From a bacterium (lineage in GTDB: Bacteria > Patescibacteriota > Minisyncoccia > Phycocordibacterales > JAUSHB01), in contig JAUSHB010000012.1 of NCBI GenBank assembly GCA_030648955.1, forward strand, positions 1-47,314: a DNA stretch of 47,314 nt. Direction: 5' to 3'. The notes under the pieces are model-generated. The model was not told the origin of the DNA, made no database searches, and saw only the letters and a list, made by a program, of their open reading frames with translations. Positions 14,611-22,395 of this stretch are shown here, piece after piece; the first letter of the stretch is position 1, and each line of letters opens with the position of its first letter. The position numbers were made by a program, and so were the translations under genes.

Positions 14611-15741
14611 TTATTTACTTTCCGCCTTCTTGCTTTCATCAATGAACGCAAGGGTCATTTTTTGGTCTTTCGGTTCAAATACCATAATTTGGAATGTGTA
14701 GGTCTTGCCGAGTTCTAGCGCCGCCTTGAGTTTGTCCGCAGAGCCGAATTCTGAAACATGGACAAGTCCCGCAACACCTTCTTCAATGGCGACGAGTGCG
14801 CCATATTGATTGAATTTAATTACGACGCCCTTTACAATCTCTCCCTTCTTGTATTTCTTCTCCGCATTTTTCCACGGATTTTCTTTGAGCGCCTTAATGG
14901 AGAGTGAAACTTTTCCGTCTTTGATCTCAATGATCTTTACTTTTACCTTATCACCAACCTTGAAAAGTTTTCTTGGATCTTCGACGAGCGCCCAATCAAT
15001 TTCGGAAATGTGAACGAGCCCTTCGAGACCATCCTCGACTTTGACGAACACGCCGAAGTCGACAATCCCGGTGATGGTGCCGTCAATTTCTTCACCCACC
15101 TTGTATCGCTCAATAATTTCCTTCTTTTCTTTTTGGTTCGGATCTTTTTCGGAGAAAATAAGTTTCCCTTCTTTGGGAAGCGCGGAAATAATAGAGACCG
15201 TGATTTTGGTTCCAATGAGTTTTTTCAATTCCTCAAGAATTCTATTCTTGTCGCCGTCTTCAACACGAGGATAATGCTCGGTCTTAAGTTGGGATGCGGG
15301 CAAGAATCCTTGAATGCCTTGCCACTCGAGAATGAGTCCGCCCTTGTTCGCATCTTTGATAGGGATTTCAAGAACTGTTTTATTTTTGATTGCTTCTTCC
15401 GCTTCCTCCCATGTGCGCGCTTGGCGAGCTTCTTTGAGCGAGAGCTCGACATAGCCGTCTTCGTTTTCGCGGTCAACGACTTTTGCGCTGATGACGTCAC
15501 CTACATTGAGTTTCTTGATGACATCGCGTGCGTTCATAAACTCACGCCCATAAATAATAGCGGTACCAAATGTCCCTAAGTCAACGTAGACGGAAGATTT
15601 TTCTATATTTACAACTGTACCTTCAACCAAGTCGTCCTTCTGGGGAAGTTCGGGAGTGTTCTTGAGAAGTTCCCCCATAATGGAAGTTGGTTGCAAGGGT
15701 AATATTTGCGCTGCCTCGTTTTCTGTAATTGTTTTTGTCAT
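14611..15741 (-). CDS. rpsA: Ribosomal protein bS1-like (four S1 domains)
   Basis: 376 aa with four S1/OB domains at about 38-105, 120-200, 215-285 and 300-370. The third (GEEIDGTITGIVDFGVFVKVEDGLEGLVHISE) is the most canonical, and the second (KGGLILEWQGIQGFLPAS) is the divergent type that docks S1 on the ribosome in classical S1. It probably delivers mRNA to the 30S subunit, which matters in a genome with many genes lacking Shine-Dalgarno sequences. It ends with a short Lys/Glu tail. The ATG at 15741 is preceded by CAAAAT 8 nt upstream, so a nearly leaderless mRNA is possible. A large hairpin lies immediately upstream. Confidence 0.95.
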   Translation of the reverse strand: MTKTITENEAAQILPLQPTSIMGELLKNTPELPQKDDLVEGTVVNIEKSSVYVDLGTFGTAIIYGREFMNARDVIKKLNVGDVISAKVVDRENEDGYVELSLKEARQARTWEEAEEAIKNKTVLEIPIKDANKGGLILEWQGIQGFLPASQLKTEHYPRVEDGDKNRILEELKKLIGTKITVSIISALPKEGKLIFSEKDPNQKEKKEIIERYKVGEEIDGTITGIVDFGVFVKVEDGLEGLVHISEIDWALVEDPRKLFKVGDKVKVKIIEIKDGKVSLSIKALKENPWKNAEKKYKKGEIVKGVVIKFNQYGALVAIEEGVAGLVHVSEFGSADKLKAALELGKTYTFQIMVFEPKDQKMTLAFIDESKKAESK

Positions 15742-15754
15742 AAAGTTTATTTTG

Positions 15755-15811
15755 ACCTAACACCATTTTCGAAAACATAGAAACCTCCATGATTCAAAAA
15801 TGGTGTCAGGT
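15755..15811. repeat. Large inverted repeat with GGTGTCA core upstream of rpsA
   Basis: Arms of 19 nt (ACCTAACACCATTTTCGAA, and the reverse of TTCAAAAATGGTGTCAGGT) with two mismatches enclose a 19-nt loop. The word GGTGTCA recurs at 5382-5388 and, reversed, at 15978-15984. It looks like a REP/MITE-type hairpin; alternatively it folds in an rpsA leader. Confidence 0.65.
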
Positions 15812-16085
15812 TCTATATTTTTGTAATCACGCTTTGCGTGAGCAAAAAATAAAAAATCCCGCACGAAGCGGGTATTATTGAAATACGCTTCAGGGTCTCT
15901 TGAAAGGTCGCGCTCCGTGCATCCTTCAAAAGGGTTATCCTTTCTGCATTAATAATTTATTCAACTGTCCAAAAACCAGAGTTGACACCAGTGTACATTA
16001 AAAAGGTTTTTTTGCAAATCTCCATCTTTATGAGTGAGGTTACTTTGATATTGGCGGAGGGGGTGAAAAGAAACGAGAAAGAAGC
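15812..16085. other. rpsA upstream intergenic region
   Basis: No protein gene is seen. On the minus strand a candidate structured segment (about 15876-15960, with complementary CTTTTGAAGG and CCTTTCAAGAG) precedes a small GC hairpin with a T run. This could be a small RNA or leader, but no strong promoter is visible in front of it. Confidence 0.4.
15845..15873 (-). terminator. Possible terminator or attenuator in front of rpsA
   Basis: On the minus strand CCCGC-TTCGT-GCGGG is followed by ATTTTTTATTTTTTG. The stem is only 5 bp but all G-C. It lies about 100 nt upstream of the rpsA start codon. Confidence 0.5.
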
Positions 16086-16117
16086 AAAAAAACAGGGGGA
16101 CTTGAGCGTCCCCCTGG
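16086..16117 (-). terminator. Terminator of the 353-aa secreted-protein gene
   Basis: A perfect 9-bp stem, CAGGGGGAC and GTCCCCCTG, followed on the minus strand by TTTTTTT. Confidence 0.93.
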
Positions 16118-16148
16118 TGTATGCCTTGCGGCATACGGTATGTTTTTG

Positions 16149-17210
16149 TTATTTACTTGCTGTTTTGTCTGACGGTGCTTTGACGGCCACATCAATCGAC
16201 GAGAAAATGATGCTCGGGATCAAGGTGTTCTTGGCGAATGCAATATAGCCTGAATCCCAGAAGTACAATTGCATGCGCCACATCTGACCATAGTGTACCA
16301 CCTTGACGTTGTCGCCGTCTTTATAGACGATGACTTCGAGCGGGATGGCTGTGGCATGGTCTACGCCGGGATACGGCGCATCCTTTGATTTGCCATCGCT
16401 CCGGAAGTCGGAGTTGATGCGGATGCACTTGTTCTCGGTGTAGTCATTGCTGATGCCGAAGTAGACCGCGTTCGTTCCCACAGGGATTTTACTCAACAGA
16501 CGCCAGCCGGATGAATCGTCGGTGCCTTTGTCTTGACTGGCCTTGAACGCATTTTCCACACGTGCAACAACGGCGTCGAAGTTTTCAGCTTTGTCGGTGA
16601 AGACTTCATTCTGGCTTTCCTTCCAGTTACGGAACTTGGCCATCATTTTGGCAGGACCATCGCCGTTGAACTTTTGCAATGCACTCCGGGAACGTACAGG
16701 TTCGAGTTGCACGGATACCTGCGTGCCCGGGACCTTGGCGGTGACATCTGTGATTTCTTTCGCCACCGCTTTTGCTGCGGAAACCAATTCCAAGCAATGA
16801 AGAGATTTCATGCTCTTGTTGCAGTAGTAGACTTCCGCATGTGCTTCAGGATTTGCCATGTTGATATGGACCTTCTTGCCCTCACCGTACTCATACACAC
16901 CGATGCGTAAGATTTGCGCCGAAATTGTATCCGGCGATTCGTCTTTGGCAGCCTGCATATAGGTCGGTGACGTCAGGACATAGACACGGGCCTTTTGTTG
17001 TTTGTCATCATAGATGAGGTCGCGCTTTGTGTGGTACGTCAGTTTGGATTCGCCGAGTGCCTTTTCCAGTGCAGCCGTCGTTTCTTCAAAAGAACCTGAA
17101 GCCTCGAGGACTCGTACGAATATACCAAGATCTTTATCATCAGAAGCCGCTTGCGCGCCGAGGGAGGTGAACAGAAAAACTGCAAAAAATAACAAGTTTT
17201 TAAAGTACAT
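16149..17210 (-). CDS. Secreted protein of unknown function, possibly DUF302-like, cassette type
   Basis: 353 aa. The signal peptide MYFKNLLFFAVFLFTSLGAQA is cleaved before ASDDKD. The segment at about 33-115 (SGSFEETTAALEKALGESKLTYHTK...) recalls DUF302-like domains; the rest is unrecognised. Three Cys are spaced in the middle and late parts. The start at 17210 is fixed by AAAGGAGAAGG just upstream; the in-frame ATG at 17228 lies before this site and is excluded. Promoter, Shine-Dalgarno sequence and terminator are all textbook-strong, and the gene looks more GC-rich than its surroundings, suggesting a transferred or specially regulated unit. Confidence 0.8.
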   Translation of the reverse strand: MYFKNLLFFAVFLFTSLGAQAASDDKDLGIFVRVLEASGSFEETTAALEKALGESKLTYHTKRDLIYDDKQQKARVYVLTSPTYMQAAKDESPDTISAQILRIGVYEYGEGKKVHINMANPEAHAEVYYCNKSMKSLHCLELVSAAKAVAKEITDVTAKVPGTQVSVQLEPVRSRSALQKFNGDGPAKMMAKFRNWKESQNEVFTDKAENFDAVVARVENAFKASQDKGTDDSSGWRLLSKIPVGTNAVYFGISNDYTENKCIRINSDFRSDGKSKDAPYPGVDHATAIPLEVIVYKDGDNVKVVHYGQMWRMQLYFWDSGYIAFAKNTLIPSIIFSSIDVAVKAPSDKTASK

Positions 17211-17282
17211 AACCTTCTCCTTTCCCATTTTTCAGGGAATAGTTGGTTGGCATTAACTACACGATTGTAGCTAATTACCATA

Positions 17283-17311
17283 AATTCTACCAGATACAAA
17301 ATATTTGTCAA
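17283..17311 (-). promoter_or_regulatory. Strong promoter TTGACA-N17-TAGAAT
   Basis: On the minus strand the -35 box TTGACA (17311-17306) and -10 box TAGAAT (17288-17283) are separated by 17 nt, with a TGG extension before the -10. It drives the secreted-protein gene, leaving a leader of about 65 nt. Confidence 0.88.
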
Positions 17312-17328
17312 CCCCACATGAGGGTGTA

Positions 17329-17341
17329 AATTCAGTGCTCA
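17329..17341. repeat. 13-nt word shared with the lepB leader
   Basis: AATTCAGTGCTCA is identical at 12849-12861, in the leader of lepB. In both places a GTAC(A) A-rich stretch follows within 35 nt. It could be a common operator or a duplicated promoter fragment. Confidence 0.45.
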
Positions 17342-17417
17342 AAATCTGATAACATTGTACAAAAAATACATAAGATTTTGTGCAATTCACTACATGAAGC
17401 GAAATAAATAAATAAAA

Positions 17418-17453
17418 TAAAAAAAATGAGCGGCTACAACTGTAGCCGCTCGA
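17418..17453 (-). terminator. Terminator of the 13-codon mini-cistron
   Basis: GAGCGGCTACA and TGTAGCCGCTC form a stem with a 2-3 nt loop, followed on the minus strand by CATTTTTTTTA. It is a strong intrinsic terminator. Confidence 0.9.
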
Positions 17454-17457
17454 AGTA

Positions 17458-17499
17458 TTAGCGAGGATTAGGGCACAAATTATCATCTAGCATTCGCAA
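17458..17499 (-). CDS. 13-codon mini-cistron (MRMLDDNLCPNPR)
   Basis: A TTG start at 17499 lies 8 nt after a perfect AAGGAGG (17514-17508), and the frame stops after 13 codons just before the terminator. An ATG two codons later would lie 14 nt from the Shine-Dalgarno sequence, too far. The leader and first codons (GTCGACGCATTGCGAATGC) resemble those of the 44-codon gene at 18077 (GTCAACGTATGCGAATGC), so both peptides begin MRM. It could be a leader peptide, a short secreted or toxic peptide, or a decayed cassette. No function is claimed. Confidence 0.5.
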   Translation of the reverse strand: MRMLDDNLCPNPR

Positions 17500-17570
17500 T
17501 GCGTCGACCTCCTTTGGCATTTTTGCCGTTGTTGAAAAAATAAATTACTCAATAGATCAAATCTTCAAGA

Positions 17571-17598
17571 ATTCTATCGCATTGATTAAATCTGTCAA
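17571..17598 (-). promoter_or_regulatory. Promoter TTGACA-N16-TAGAAT of the 13-codon cistron
   Basis: On the minus strand TTGACA (17598-17593) and TAGAAT (17576-17571) are spaced by 16 nt. The predicted leader before the Shine-Dalgarno sequence is about 50 nt. Confidence 0.75.
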
Positions 17599-17599
17599 T

Positions 17600-17825
17600 C
17601 TGTCGTGGTAAAAATATATGTCCCCGCGGCAAGCCGACGGGGTAATGCTCGGAACTCCCCGCTTATACAAAAGCGTGGCAAAGCTGCGCGGTATTGACCT
17701 ATATTAGCTCCTCGGCTTGGAAATGGAAATGTAGGAACATTTCCATTTCACACCACGGGAGTACTTCCAATTTTTACACTCGCTTTGCGAGTAAGAAATT
17801 TAGGTCGCTCGCCCTACGTCGCGAA
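17600..17825. other. Intergenic hairpin region
   Basis: No gene is seen. It contains a CCCCGCGGC/GCCGACGGGG hairpin (about 17622-17642) and a perfect 12-13 bp inverted repeat, AAATGGAAATGT and ACATTTCCATTT (17721-17748). These look like remnants of repeat elements between two cassettes. Confidence 0.55.
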
Positions 17826-17829
17826 TAAA

Positions 17830-17866
17830 AAAGGCGACCACACATGTGTTTCATGTGGTCGCCCCT
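17830..17866 (-). terminator. Terminator of the 44-codon gene
   Basis: On the minus strand GGCGACCACA and TGTGGTCGCC form a stem followed by TTTTTTATT. Confidence 0.9.
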
Positions 17867-17942
17867 GTAGAAATGGCGCTGACAACGTCATCTTATTGGC
17901 TTATACCGGCCTTTACGGTATGCCAGATGTCGGTGGTCATGG

Positions 17943-18077
17943 TCAGGCCATGTTGCCGGCGCTTTCGCGGGCGCCGATCGTCGTCGAAGTTATATGCACA
18001 GACATGCCGCAGGTTTCGCCGCGGGCCAGGTTGAGGTTGCTCTTGGTTACTATGGAAGTTGTTTCTTGCATTCGCAT
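17943..18077 (-). CDS. 44-aa small protein with strong expression signals
   Basis: 44 aa beginning MRMQETTSIVTKSNLNLARG and ending GARESAGNMA, with a single Cys. The start at 18077 is fixed by AAGGAG with a 7-nt spacer. It has a near-ideal promoter 60 nt upstream and a strong terminator downstream. Base composition is GC-rich compared with the neighbourhood. A competing 75-codon frame in this region lacks a ribosome binding site. The peptide has no membrane segment or signal peptide; its Thr/Ser-rich centre (TSIVTKS, HITSTTIG) is unusual. It could be a regulatory or modified peptide. Unrecognised. Confidence 0.6.
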   Translation of the reverse strand: MRMQETTSIVTKSNLNLARGETCGMSVHITSTTIGARESAGNMA

Positions 18078-18137
18078 ACGTTGACTCCTTCCCCGACATG
18101 GGGTTTTGGTTGAAGGGCACTGCTCTTACTGCTGGAG

Positions 18138-18166
18138 ATTATACACCCCCCCAGGAAAATTGTCAA
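18138..18166 (-). promoter_or_regulatory. Consensus promoter TTGACA-N17-TATAAT
   Basis: On the minus strand TTGACA (18166-18161) and TATAAT (18143-18138) match both consensus hexamers exactly with the optimal 17-nt spacing. It lies directly downstream of csrA. Confidence 0.92.
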
Positions 18167-18199
18167 GTATTAGAGGAAATTTGTCTCAAAATTCTCTTA

Positions 18200-18412
18200 T
18201 CACCGTGGCGTATGGTTGCCAGGCATCGGATGAACTACGCCGGCTTCTTTTTCTTTCTTTATCCGCTCGTATACTTCTTCTCGATGAACGGGGATTTTTT
18301 TAGGCGCAATAACGCCGATGCGGACTTGATTTCCCTTGATTCCAAGTACTGTGACTTGAACTTCGTCGCCGATATTCAAGGTCTCGCCGATCCTTCGGGT
18401 TAAGATTAGCAT
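18200..18412 (-). CDS. csrA: Carbon storage regulator CsrA
   Basis: 70 aa, [25 protein letters not shown], an intact CsrA. The RNA-binding beta-1 strand (LILTRR) and Arg44 in [10 protein letters not shown] are present. CsrA dimers bind GGA motifs, typically overlapping Shine-Dalgarno sequences, and block or remodel translation. The start at 18412 follows GGAGG by 7 nt, so csrA itself carries a GGA at its start, consistent with self-control. The C-terminus is about 9 residues longer than the usual 61. It lies at the head of a run of minus-strand cassettes whose leaders all contain AAGGA(G). Confidence 0.95.
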   Translation of the reverse strand: MLILTRRIGETLNIGDEVQVTVLGIKGNQVRIGVIAPKKIPVHREEVYERIKKEKEAGVVHPMPGNHTPR

Positions 18413-18458
18413 ATTGTGCCCTCCAAGGCAGTTGATGTGTGAAGTGCTACTAAAATTC

Positions 18459-18487
18459 ACAATAACACGCCTTTAGTTTTTTTGCAA
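18459..18487 (-). promoter_or_regulatory. csrA promoter TTGCAA-N17-TATTGT
   Basis: The -35 box TTGCAA (18487-18482) and -10 box TATTGT (18464-18459) are spaced by 17 nt on the minus strand, about 45 nt upstream of the csrA start. Confidence 0.7.
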
Positions 18488-18525
18488 CCCCCGCCCTCAC
18501 CCATAAAGCCATTGAACTTGCCTGA

Positions 18526-18550
18526 ATTTTGGAAGCCTTGCTTCCAAAAT
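18526..18550. repeat. GGAAG hairpin, copy 1
   Basis: ATTTTGGAAG-CCTTG-CTTCCAAAAT is a perfect 10-bp inverted repeat. A sister copy lies after gyrA (22264-22286). Confidence 0.8.
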
Positions 18551-18607
18551 CAGACAAAAACACCATATCTATGGGCATATCGCATATTTTCATATTTTTA
18601 AAAAATC

Positions 18608-18616
18608 TGGTACAAT
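18608..18616 (+). promoter_or_regulatory. Extended -10 promoter, predicted leaderless start
   Basis: TGgTACAAT ends 8 nt before the ATG at 18625. No Shine-Dalgarno sequence is present. Confidence 0.65.
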
Positions 18617-18624
18617 ACGCTCTT

Positions 18625-19266
18625 ATGATTATCACGTACTATGGCGGGGAGTTTTTTAAAATACAGACGGGAGATATAACTATCGCATTCAACCCGATTG
18701 GTAAGGATTCTACATTCAAAACATCACGATTTGGTGCAAACATCGCTCTTGTTTCTCTCAACCACGATGATTTTAACGGTTCTGACCAACTTTCCTATGG
18801 AGATAAAGTGCCGTTTGTTATTTCCGGACCTGGCGAATATGAAGTGGGGGGAATTTTTATCAAAGGATTTCCAGCGGAGACGGTGTATAAAAAAGAAAAG
18901 CGAATTAATACAATTTATTCTGTATTATTTGACAATATTTCACTTTGTTTTCTCGGGGCATTGTCTGACCCAAAATCTATCGGAAGTGAAATCAAAGAAG
19001 GAGTCGGTGATGTCGACATTCTTTTTGTTCCTGTTGGCGACGGGGATGTGTTGGGGCCCTCGACTGCGCACGAAGTATCGCTTTTATTCAACCCCAAAAT
19101 GGTGATCCCGATGCATTTTGAGGGTAGTGGGAAAAGTGGTTTGCTCGCAACGTTTCTCAAGGAAGCTGGTGATGGTGCCGAAACTCTTGATAAACTTACT
19201 ATTAAGAAAAAAGATCTTGAAGGTAAGGAAGGCGATATTGTGGTGCTCAAGAACAATGCAGACTAA
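18625..19266 (+). CDS. MBL-fold metallo-hydrolase-like protein
   Basis: 213 aa starting MIITYYGGEFFKIQTGDITIAFNP. The repeated beta-strand pattern, the SLNHDDFN segment (in place of the canonical HxHxDH), the GPGEYEVGGIFIKG motif and the VIPMHFEG end are those of the UlaG-like branch of the metallo-beta-lactamase fold common next to gyrA in Parcubacteria. The metal-binding motif is reduced (NHDDF), so hydrolase activity is uncertain. The start at 18625 places translation directly at the predicted transcript start; an extension to 18529 is disfavoured because it would cover the promoter and a hairpin. Confidence 0.82.
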   Translation: MIITYYGGEFFKIQTGDITIAFNPIGKDSTFKTSRFGANIALVSLNHDDFNGSDQLSYGDKVPFVISGPGEYEVGGIFIKGFPAETVYKKEKRINTIYSVLFDNISLCFLGALSDPKSIGSEIKEGVGDVDILFVPVGDGDVLGPSTAHEVSLLFNPKMVIPMHFEGSGKSGLLATFLKEAGDGAETLDKLTIKKKDLEGKEGDIVVLKNNAD

Positions 19267-19277
19267 TCCCGGCAGAA

Positions 19278-19349
19278 AAGAGCTTCATCATGAGCTTCCC
19301 GAGCTTCAAAAGCTTCCGAAGCTTAAGAAGCTAACGAAGCTAAAAGCTT
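19278..19349. repeat. AGCTTC/GAAGCT hairpin repeat
   Basis: AGAGCTTC, ATGAGCTTCC, GAGCTTCAAAAGCTT, CTTAAGAAGCTA and GAAGCTAAAAGCTT words form an imperfect long palindrome. It is homologous to 10702-10763. Confidence 0.85.
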
Positions 19350-19389
19350 AATTCTTAACTTTCTACATTTATAACTTTCAAACTCACTC

Positions 19390-19749
19390 ATGTGGATCCA
19401 ATTGCGAAATCTCCAAAATAAACCCTTGCACACGCGCAAAATGATTCTTTATGTTTCTACGGTTGTGATATTTTTCATCGTCGTACTTTTCTGGATTCTT
19501 CTTTTAAATATACAAAAAGCGAACGAAACGAATGTGCCCCGCGAGGGAATTCTTTCTCCCTTTGATGGCATCAAAGAGACATTTACCAAGATGTTTGAAA
19601 ATATTAGTACATCAAATATTCCTGCTATATCTCCAGCTCGAGAGAAATTAACACCAGAAAGCTTTAATAGTTTTGGAGAATCCCCAAAAACTTTACAAGC
19701 TTCAACGACCATAAAAGCAGAAGAAGCTAACGACACAAGAGGCTATTGA
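19390..19749 (+). CDS. Single-pass membrane protein
   Basis: 119 aa. A basic N-terminus (about 1-17), one membrane helix (about 18-40, YVSTVVIFFIVVLFWILLL) and an external Ser/Thr/Pro-rich tail. No known domain. It lies between the MBL gene and gyrA on the same strand, an arrangement that looks conserved in related genomes (inference from memory). Function unknown. Confidence 0.7.
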   Translation: MWIQLRNLQNKPLHTRKMILYVSTVVIFFIVVLFWILLLNIQKANETNVPREGILSPFDGIKETFTKMFENISTSNIPAISPAREKLTPESFNSFGESPKTLQASTTIKAEEANDTRGY

Positions 19750-19773
19750 GTCCCTTTAATTCTGTTTCCAATG

Positions 19774-19782
19774 TGCTAGAAT
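19774..19782 (+). promoter_or_regulatory. gyrA extended -10 promoter, predicted leaderless start
   Basis: TGcTAGAAT is followed by 8 nt and then the ATG at 19791. The intervening AAGAAAAT is not a convincing Shine-Dalgarno sequence. Confidence 0.65.
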
Positions 19783-19790
19783 AAGAAAAT

Positions 19791-22259
19791 ATGGCAGAAA
19801 AAAAGGCTCCCCACGAGGAAGCCCCAGTCCACAAAGGAATAATTCCTGTTGAAATAAGCTCCGAAATGAAGGAGTCTTATTTAGACTATGCGATGTCGGT
19901 GATCACTCAACGCGCGCTTCCGGATGTGCGCGATGGACTCAAGCCCGTACACCGGCGCATCCTTTTTGCGATGCAAGAAGCTGGGCTGGTAGCCTCCGCT
20001 CGTTTTAGGAAGTCTGCGACAATCGTTGGAGATGTACTTGGTAAATATCATCCGCACGGAGATTCATCGGTGTACGATGCGATGGTAAAAATGGCCCAGC
20101 TTTTTTCGTTGCGTTACCCGCTTGTCTTGGGTCAGGGAAATTTTGGTTCTATCGATGGTGATCCTCCTGCGGCATATCGTTATACCGAGGCAAAGATGTC
20201 TCGAATTTCAGGCGAGGTATTGAAAGATCTTGATAAAAATACTGTCGATTTTCGTCCCAACTATGACGGTTCACGCAAAGAACCAAGTGTATTACCGTCG
20301 GTCGTACCGAACTTGCTCTTAAACGGCACGTTGGGTATTGCCGTTGGTATGGCGACGAATATTCCGCCTCACAACCTAGGTGAAGTTGTTGATGCGCTAC
20401 TCCACTTGAGTGAGAATCCTGATGCTACAACGAATGATTTGTTAAAATTTGTGAAAGGACCAGATTTTCCAACGGGGGGAATTGTGTTCGGCGAAAAAGA
20501 TATTCACCATGCGTATGCATCAGGAAGAGGCGGTGTGGTATGCCGAGGCGAAGCGGAAATAATTGAAGAGAAAAATGCAAACCAGATCATCATCACCTCG
20601 CTCCCGTTCCGTGTAAACAAGTCAGATCTCATTGTCTCAATTGCGGATCTGGTGCGTGAAAAGAAAATTGAAGGGATCAAGGGGCTTCGTGATGAATCCG
20701 CAAAAGGAGACATTCGCATTGCCATCGATCTGAAGAGCGGTTCACACCCGCAAGAAGTGCTGAATTATTTATATAAGCATACCGAACTTGAGTCGGCGTT
20801 CCACTACAACATGCTTGCGCTCGTTGACGGCGTTCCTCAAACGCTTTCACTCAAAACAATGCTCCATGAGTTTATTGGACATCGACAGGTTGTTGTAAGA
20901 CGTCGAACGCAGTTTGATCTCACGCGCGCCGAAGAACGAGCCCATATCCTCGAGGGACTCAAAAAAGCGCTCGACCACATCGACAAAATCATCAAGCTCA
21001 TCAAGGCATCAAAGGATACGCCAGCTGCACATAGTAATCTCATGCGGGAATTCAAATTTTCCGACGTACAGGCGACTGCAATTCTTGAGATGAGACTTCA
21101 GAAACTTGCCGGTCTTGAGCGTAGGGCGATTGAGCTTGAACTCGAAGAGAAACTAAAACTCATTAAAGAGCTCAAGGAACTTTTAGCAAGCCCAAAAAAG
21201 ATTTTTGAAGTTATCAAAAAAGAACTTCGAGATATTAAAGAGAAATATGGCGATGAGCGTCGCACTAGAGTTGTAAAACATGGTGCAAAATCGATTTCTC
21301 TTGAAGATATCATTCCTGACGAGGAATCCATTTTGGTATTTACGAGTGGGGGATATGTGAAGCGTACAAACCCAAATGAATACAGAAGGCAAAAACGTGG
21401 TGGCGTGGGTGTTATTGATCTTGATACCAAAGAAGAAGATTTCATAACGATGTTAATCGGAGCGACTACGCACAACGACCTTCTGTTCTTCTCTGACAAA
21501 GGCAAGGCATATCAGATTAAAATGTATGACATTCCCGAAGGACGACGTGCAACAAAAGGGAAATCAATCATGAATTTTATTTCGTTGGGAAGTGATGAAA
21601 AGGTCACTTCGATTCTTGCAATGCCCCGAGCGACAAAAGAAACAAAAGGGGGGACGCTTTCACTCGCAATGGTTACTCGACAAGGGGTAGTCAAAAAAGT
21701 CTCTGCGGAAAGTTTCAAAGATGTGCGTCGGAGCGGACTTATGGCAATAAAGCTTGGTACGGGTGATCAGCTTCTCTCTGCTTTGTTTGTTGAGAAAGGT
21801 GACAACATAATGCTTGCAACGGGACGAGGGCAAGCAATCCGCTTTAAAGAATCTGATGTGCGTGAGATGGGACGCGCGGCAGGGGGTGTCCGTGGAATGA
21901 AATTGCGTAAAGGGGACTATATCATTGGTGCTGACATAGTGAAAAAAGAGTACACCAAAGCCACGTTCTTGGTCATGGGAGAAAACGGTTATGGTAAAAA
22001 AACTCCTGTTTCTGAATACAAAATTCAACACCGAGGAGGTTCGGGTATCAAGACTGCTAAAGTCACACCAAAAATCGGCAATTTGATTGTTGCTAAGGTT
22101 GTAACCGAAGCAGAAGAAGAACTCGTCGCTATTTCCAAGAAAAGTCAAGTTATACGAACAGATTTAAGTAGTGTTCCGTCTCTCGGGAGACAGACACAAG
22201 GTGTAAAAATTTTGAAACCGCGCCCGGGAGACAGTTTAGCGTCACTTATTGTTATGTAA
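19791..22259 (+). CDS. gyrA: DNA gyrase subunit A
   Basis: 822 aa. The catalytic Tyr131 lies in [11 protein letters not shown], which makes the transient DNA-protein bond. The quinolone-resistance region reads [20 protein letters not shown]. The C-terminal DNA-wrapping beta-pinwheel carries a GyrA box of the form QKRGGVG (about residue 533). With GyrB it introduces negative supercoils. The N-terminus ([22 protein letters not shown]) has a short charged extension. gyrB is not in the window. Confidence 0.98.
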   Translation: MAEKKAPHEEAPVHKGIIPVEISSEMKESYLDYAMSVITQRALPDVRDGLKPVHRRILFAMQEAGLVASARFRKSATIVGDVLGKYHPHGDSSVYDAMVKMAQLFSLRYPLVLGQGNFGSIDGDPPAAYRYTEAKMSRISGEVLKDLDKNTVDFRPNYDGSRKEPSVLPSVVPNLLLNGTLGIAVGMATNIPPHNLGEVVDALLHLSENPDATTNDLLKFVKGPDFPTGGIVFGEKDIHHAYASGRGGVVCRGEAEIIEEKNANQIIITSLPFRVNKSDLIVSIADLVREKKIEGIKGLRDESAKGDIRIAIDLKSGSHPQEVLNYLYKHTELESAFHYNMLALVDGVPQTLSLKTMLHEFIGHRQVVVRRRTQFDLTRAEERAHILEGLKKALDHIDKIIKLIKASKDTPAAHSNLMREFKFSDVQATAILEMRLQKLAGLERRAIELELEEKLKLIKELKELLASPKKIFEVIKKELRDIKEKYGDERRTRVVKHGAKSISLEDIIPDEESILVFTSGGYVKRTNPNEYRRQKRGGVGVIDLDTKEEDFITMLIGATTHNDLLFFSDKGKAYQIKMYDIPEGRRATKGKSIMNFISLGSDEKVTSILAMPRATKETKGGTLSLAMVTRQGVVKKVSAESFKDVRRSGLMAIKLGTGDQLLSALFVEKGDNIMLATGRGQAIRFKESDVREMGRAAGGVRGMKLRKGDYIIGADIVKKEYTKATFLVMGENGYGKKTPVSEYKIQHRGGSGIKTAKVTPKIGNLIVAKVVTEAEEELVAISKKSQVIRTDLSSVPSLGRQTQGVKILKPRPGDSLASLIVM

Positions 22260-22263
22260 GGGG

Positions 22264-22286
22264 ATTTGGAAGTCCTGCTTCCAAAT
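22264..22286. repeat. GGAAG hairpin, copy 2
   Basis: ATTTGGAAG-TCCTG-CTTCCAAAT is a perfect 9-bp inverted repeat 5 nt after the gyrA stop. It lacks a T run but may protect or terminate the transcript. It is related to 18526-18550. Confidence 0.75.
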
Positions 22287-22395
22287 TCTAAAAAGCTGTT
22301 GAAACTAGTGAAGTTTTTGTAAAAATAATACTTTCATTGTGCAACATGGCATCTTTGATATATAATTATATTGTTAACCACACAATGTATATCCT

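Noticed and set aside
15876-15960. Known small RNA (6S, SRP, tmRNA or RNase P RNA) upstream of rpsA
   Set aside because: None of the conserved motifs of these RNAs is present. Left as a possible leader or unknown RNA only.
17893-18120. 75-codon minus-strand frame overlapping the 44-codon gene
   Set aside because: No Shine-Dalgarno sequence at its start, while the 44-codon frame has AAGGAG at ideal spacing. The composition (Arg/Asn/Gln/Pro rich) looks like a shadow.
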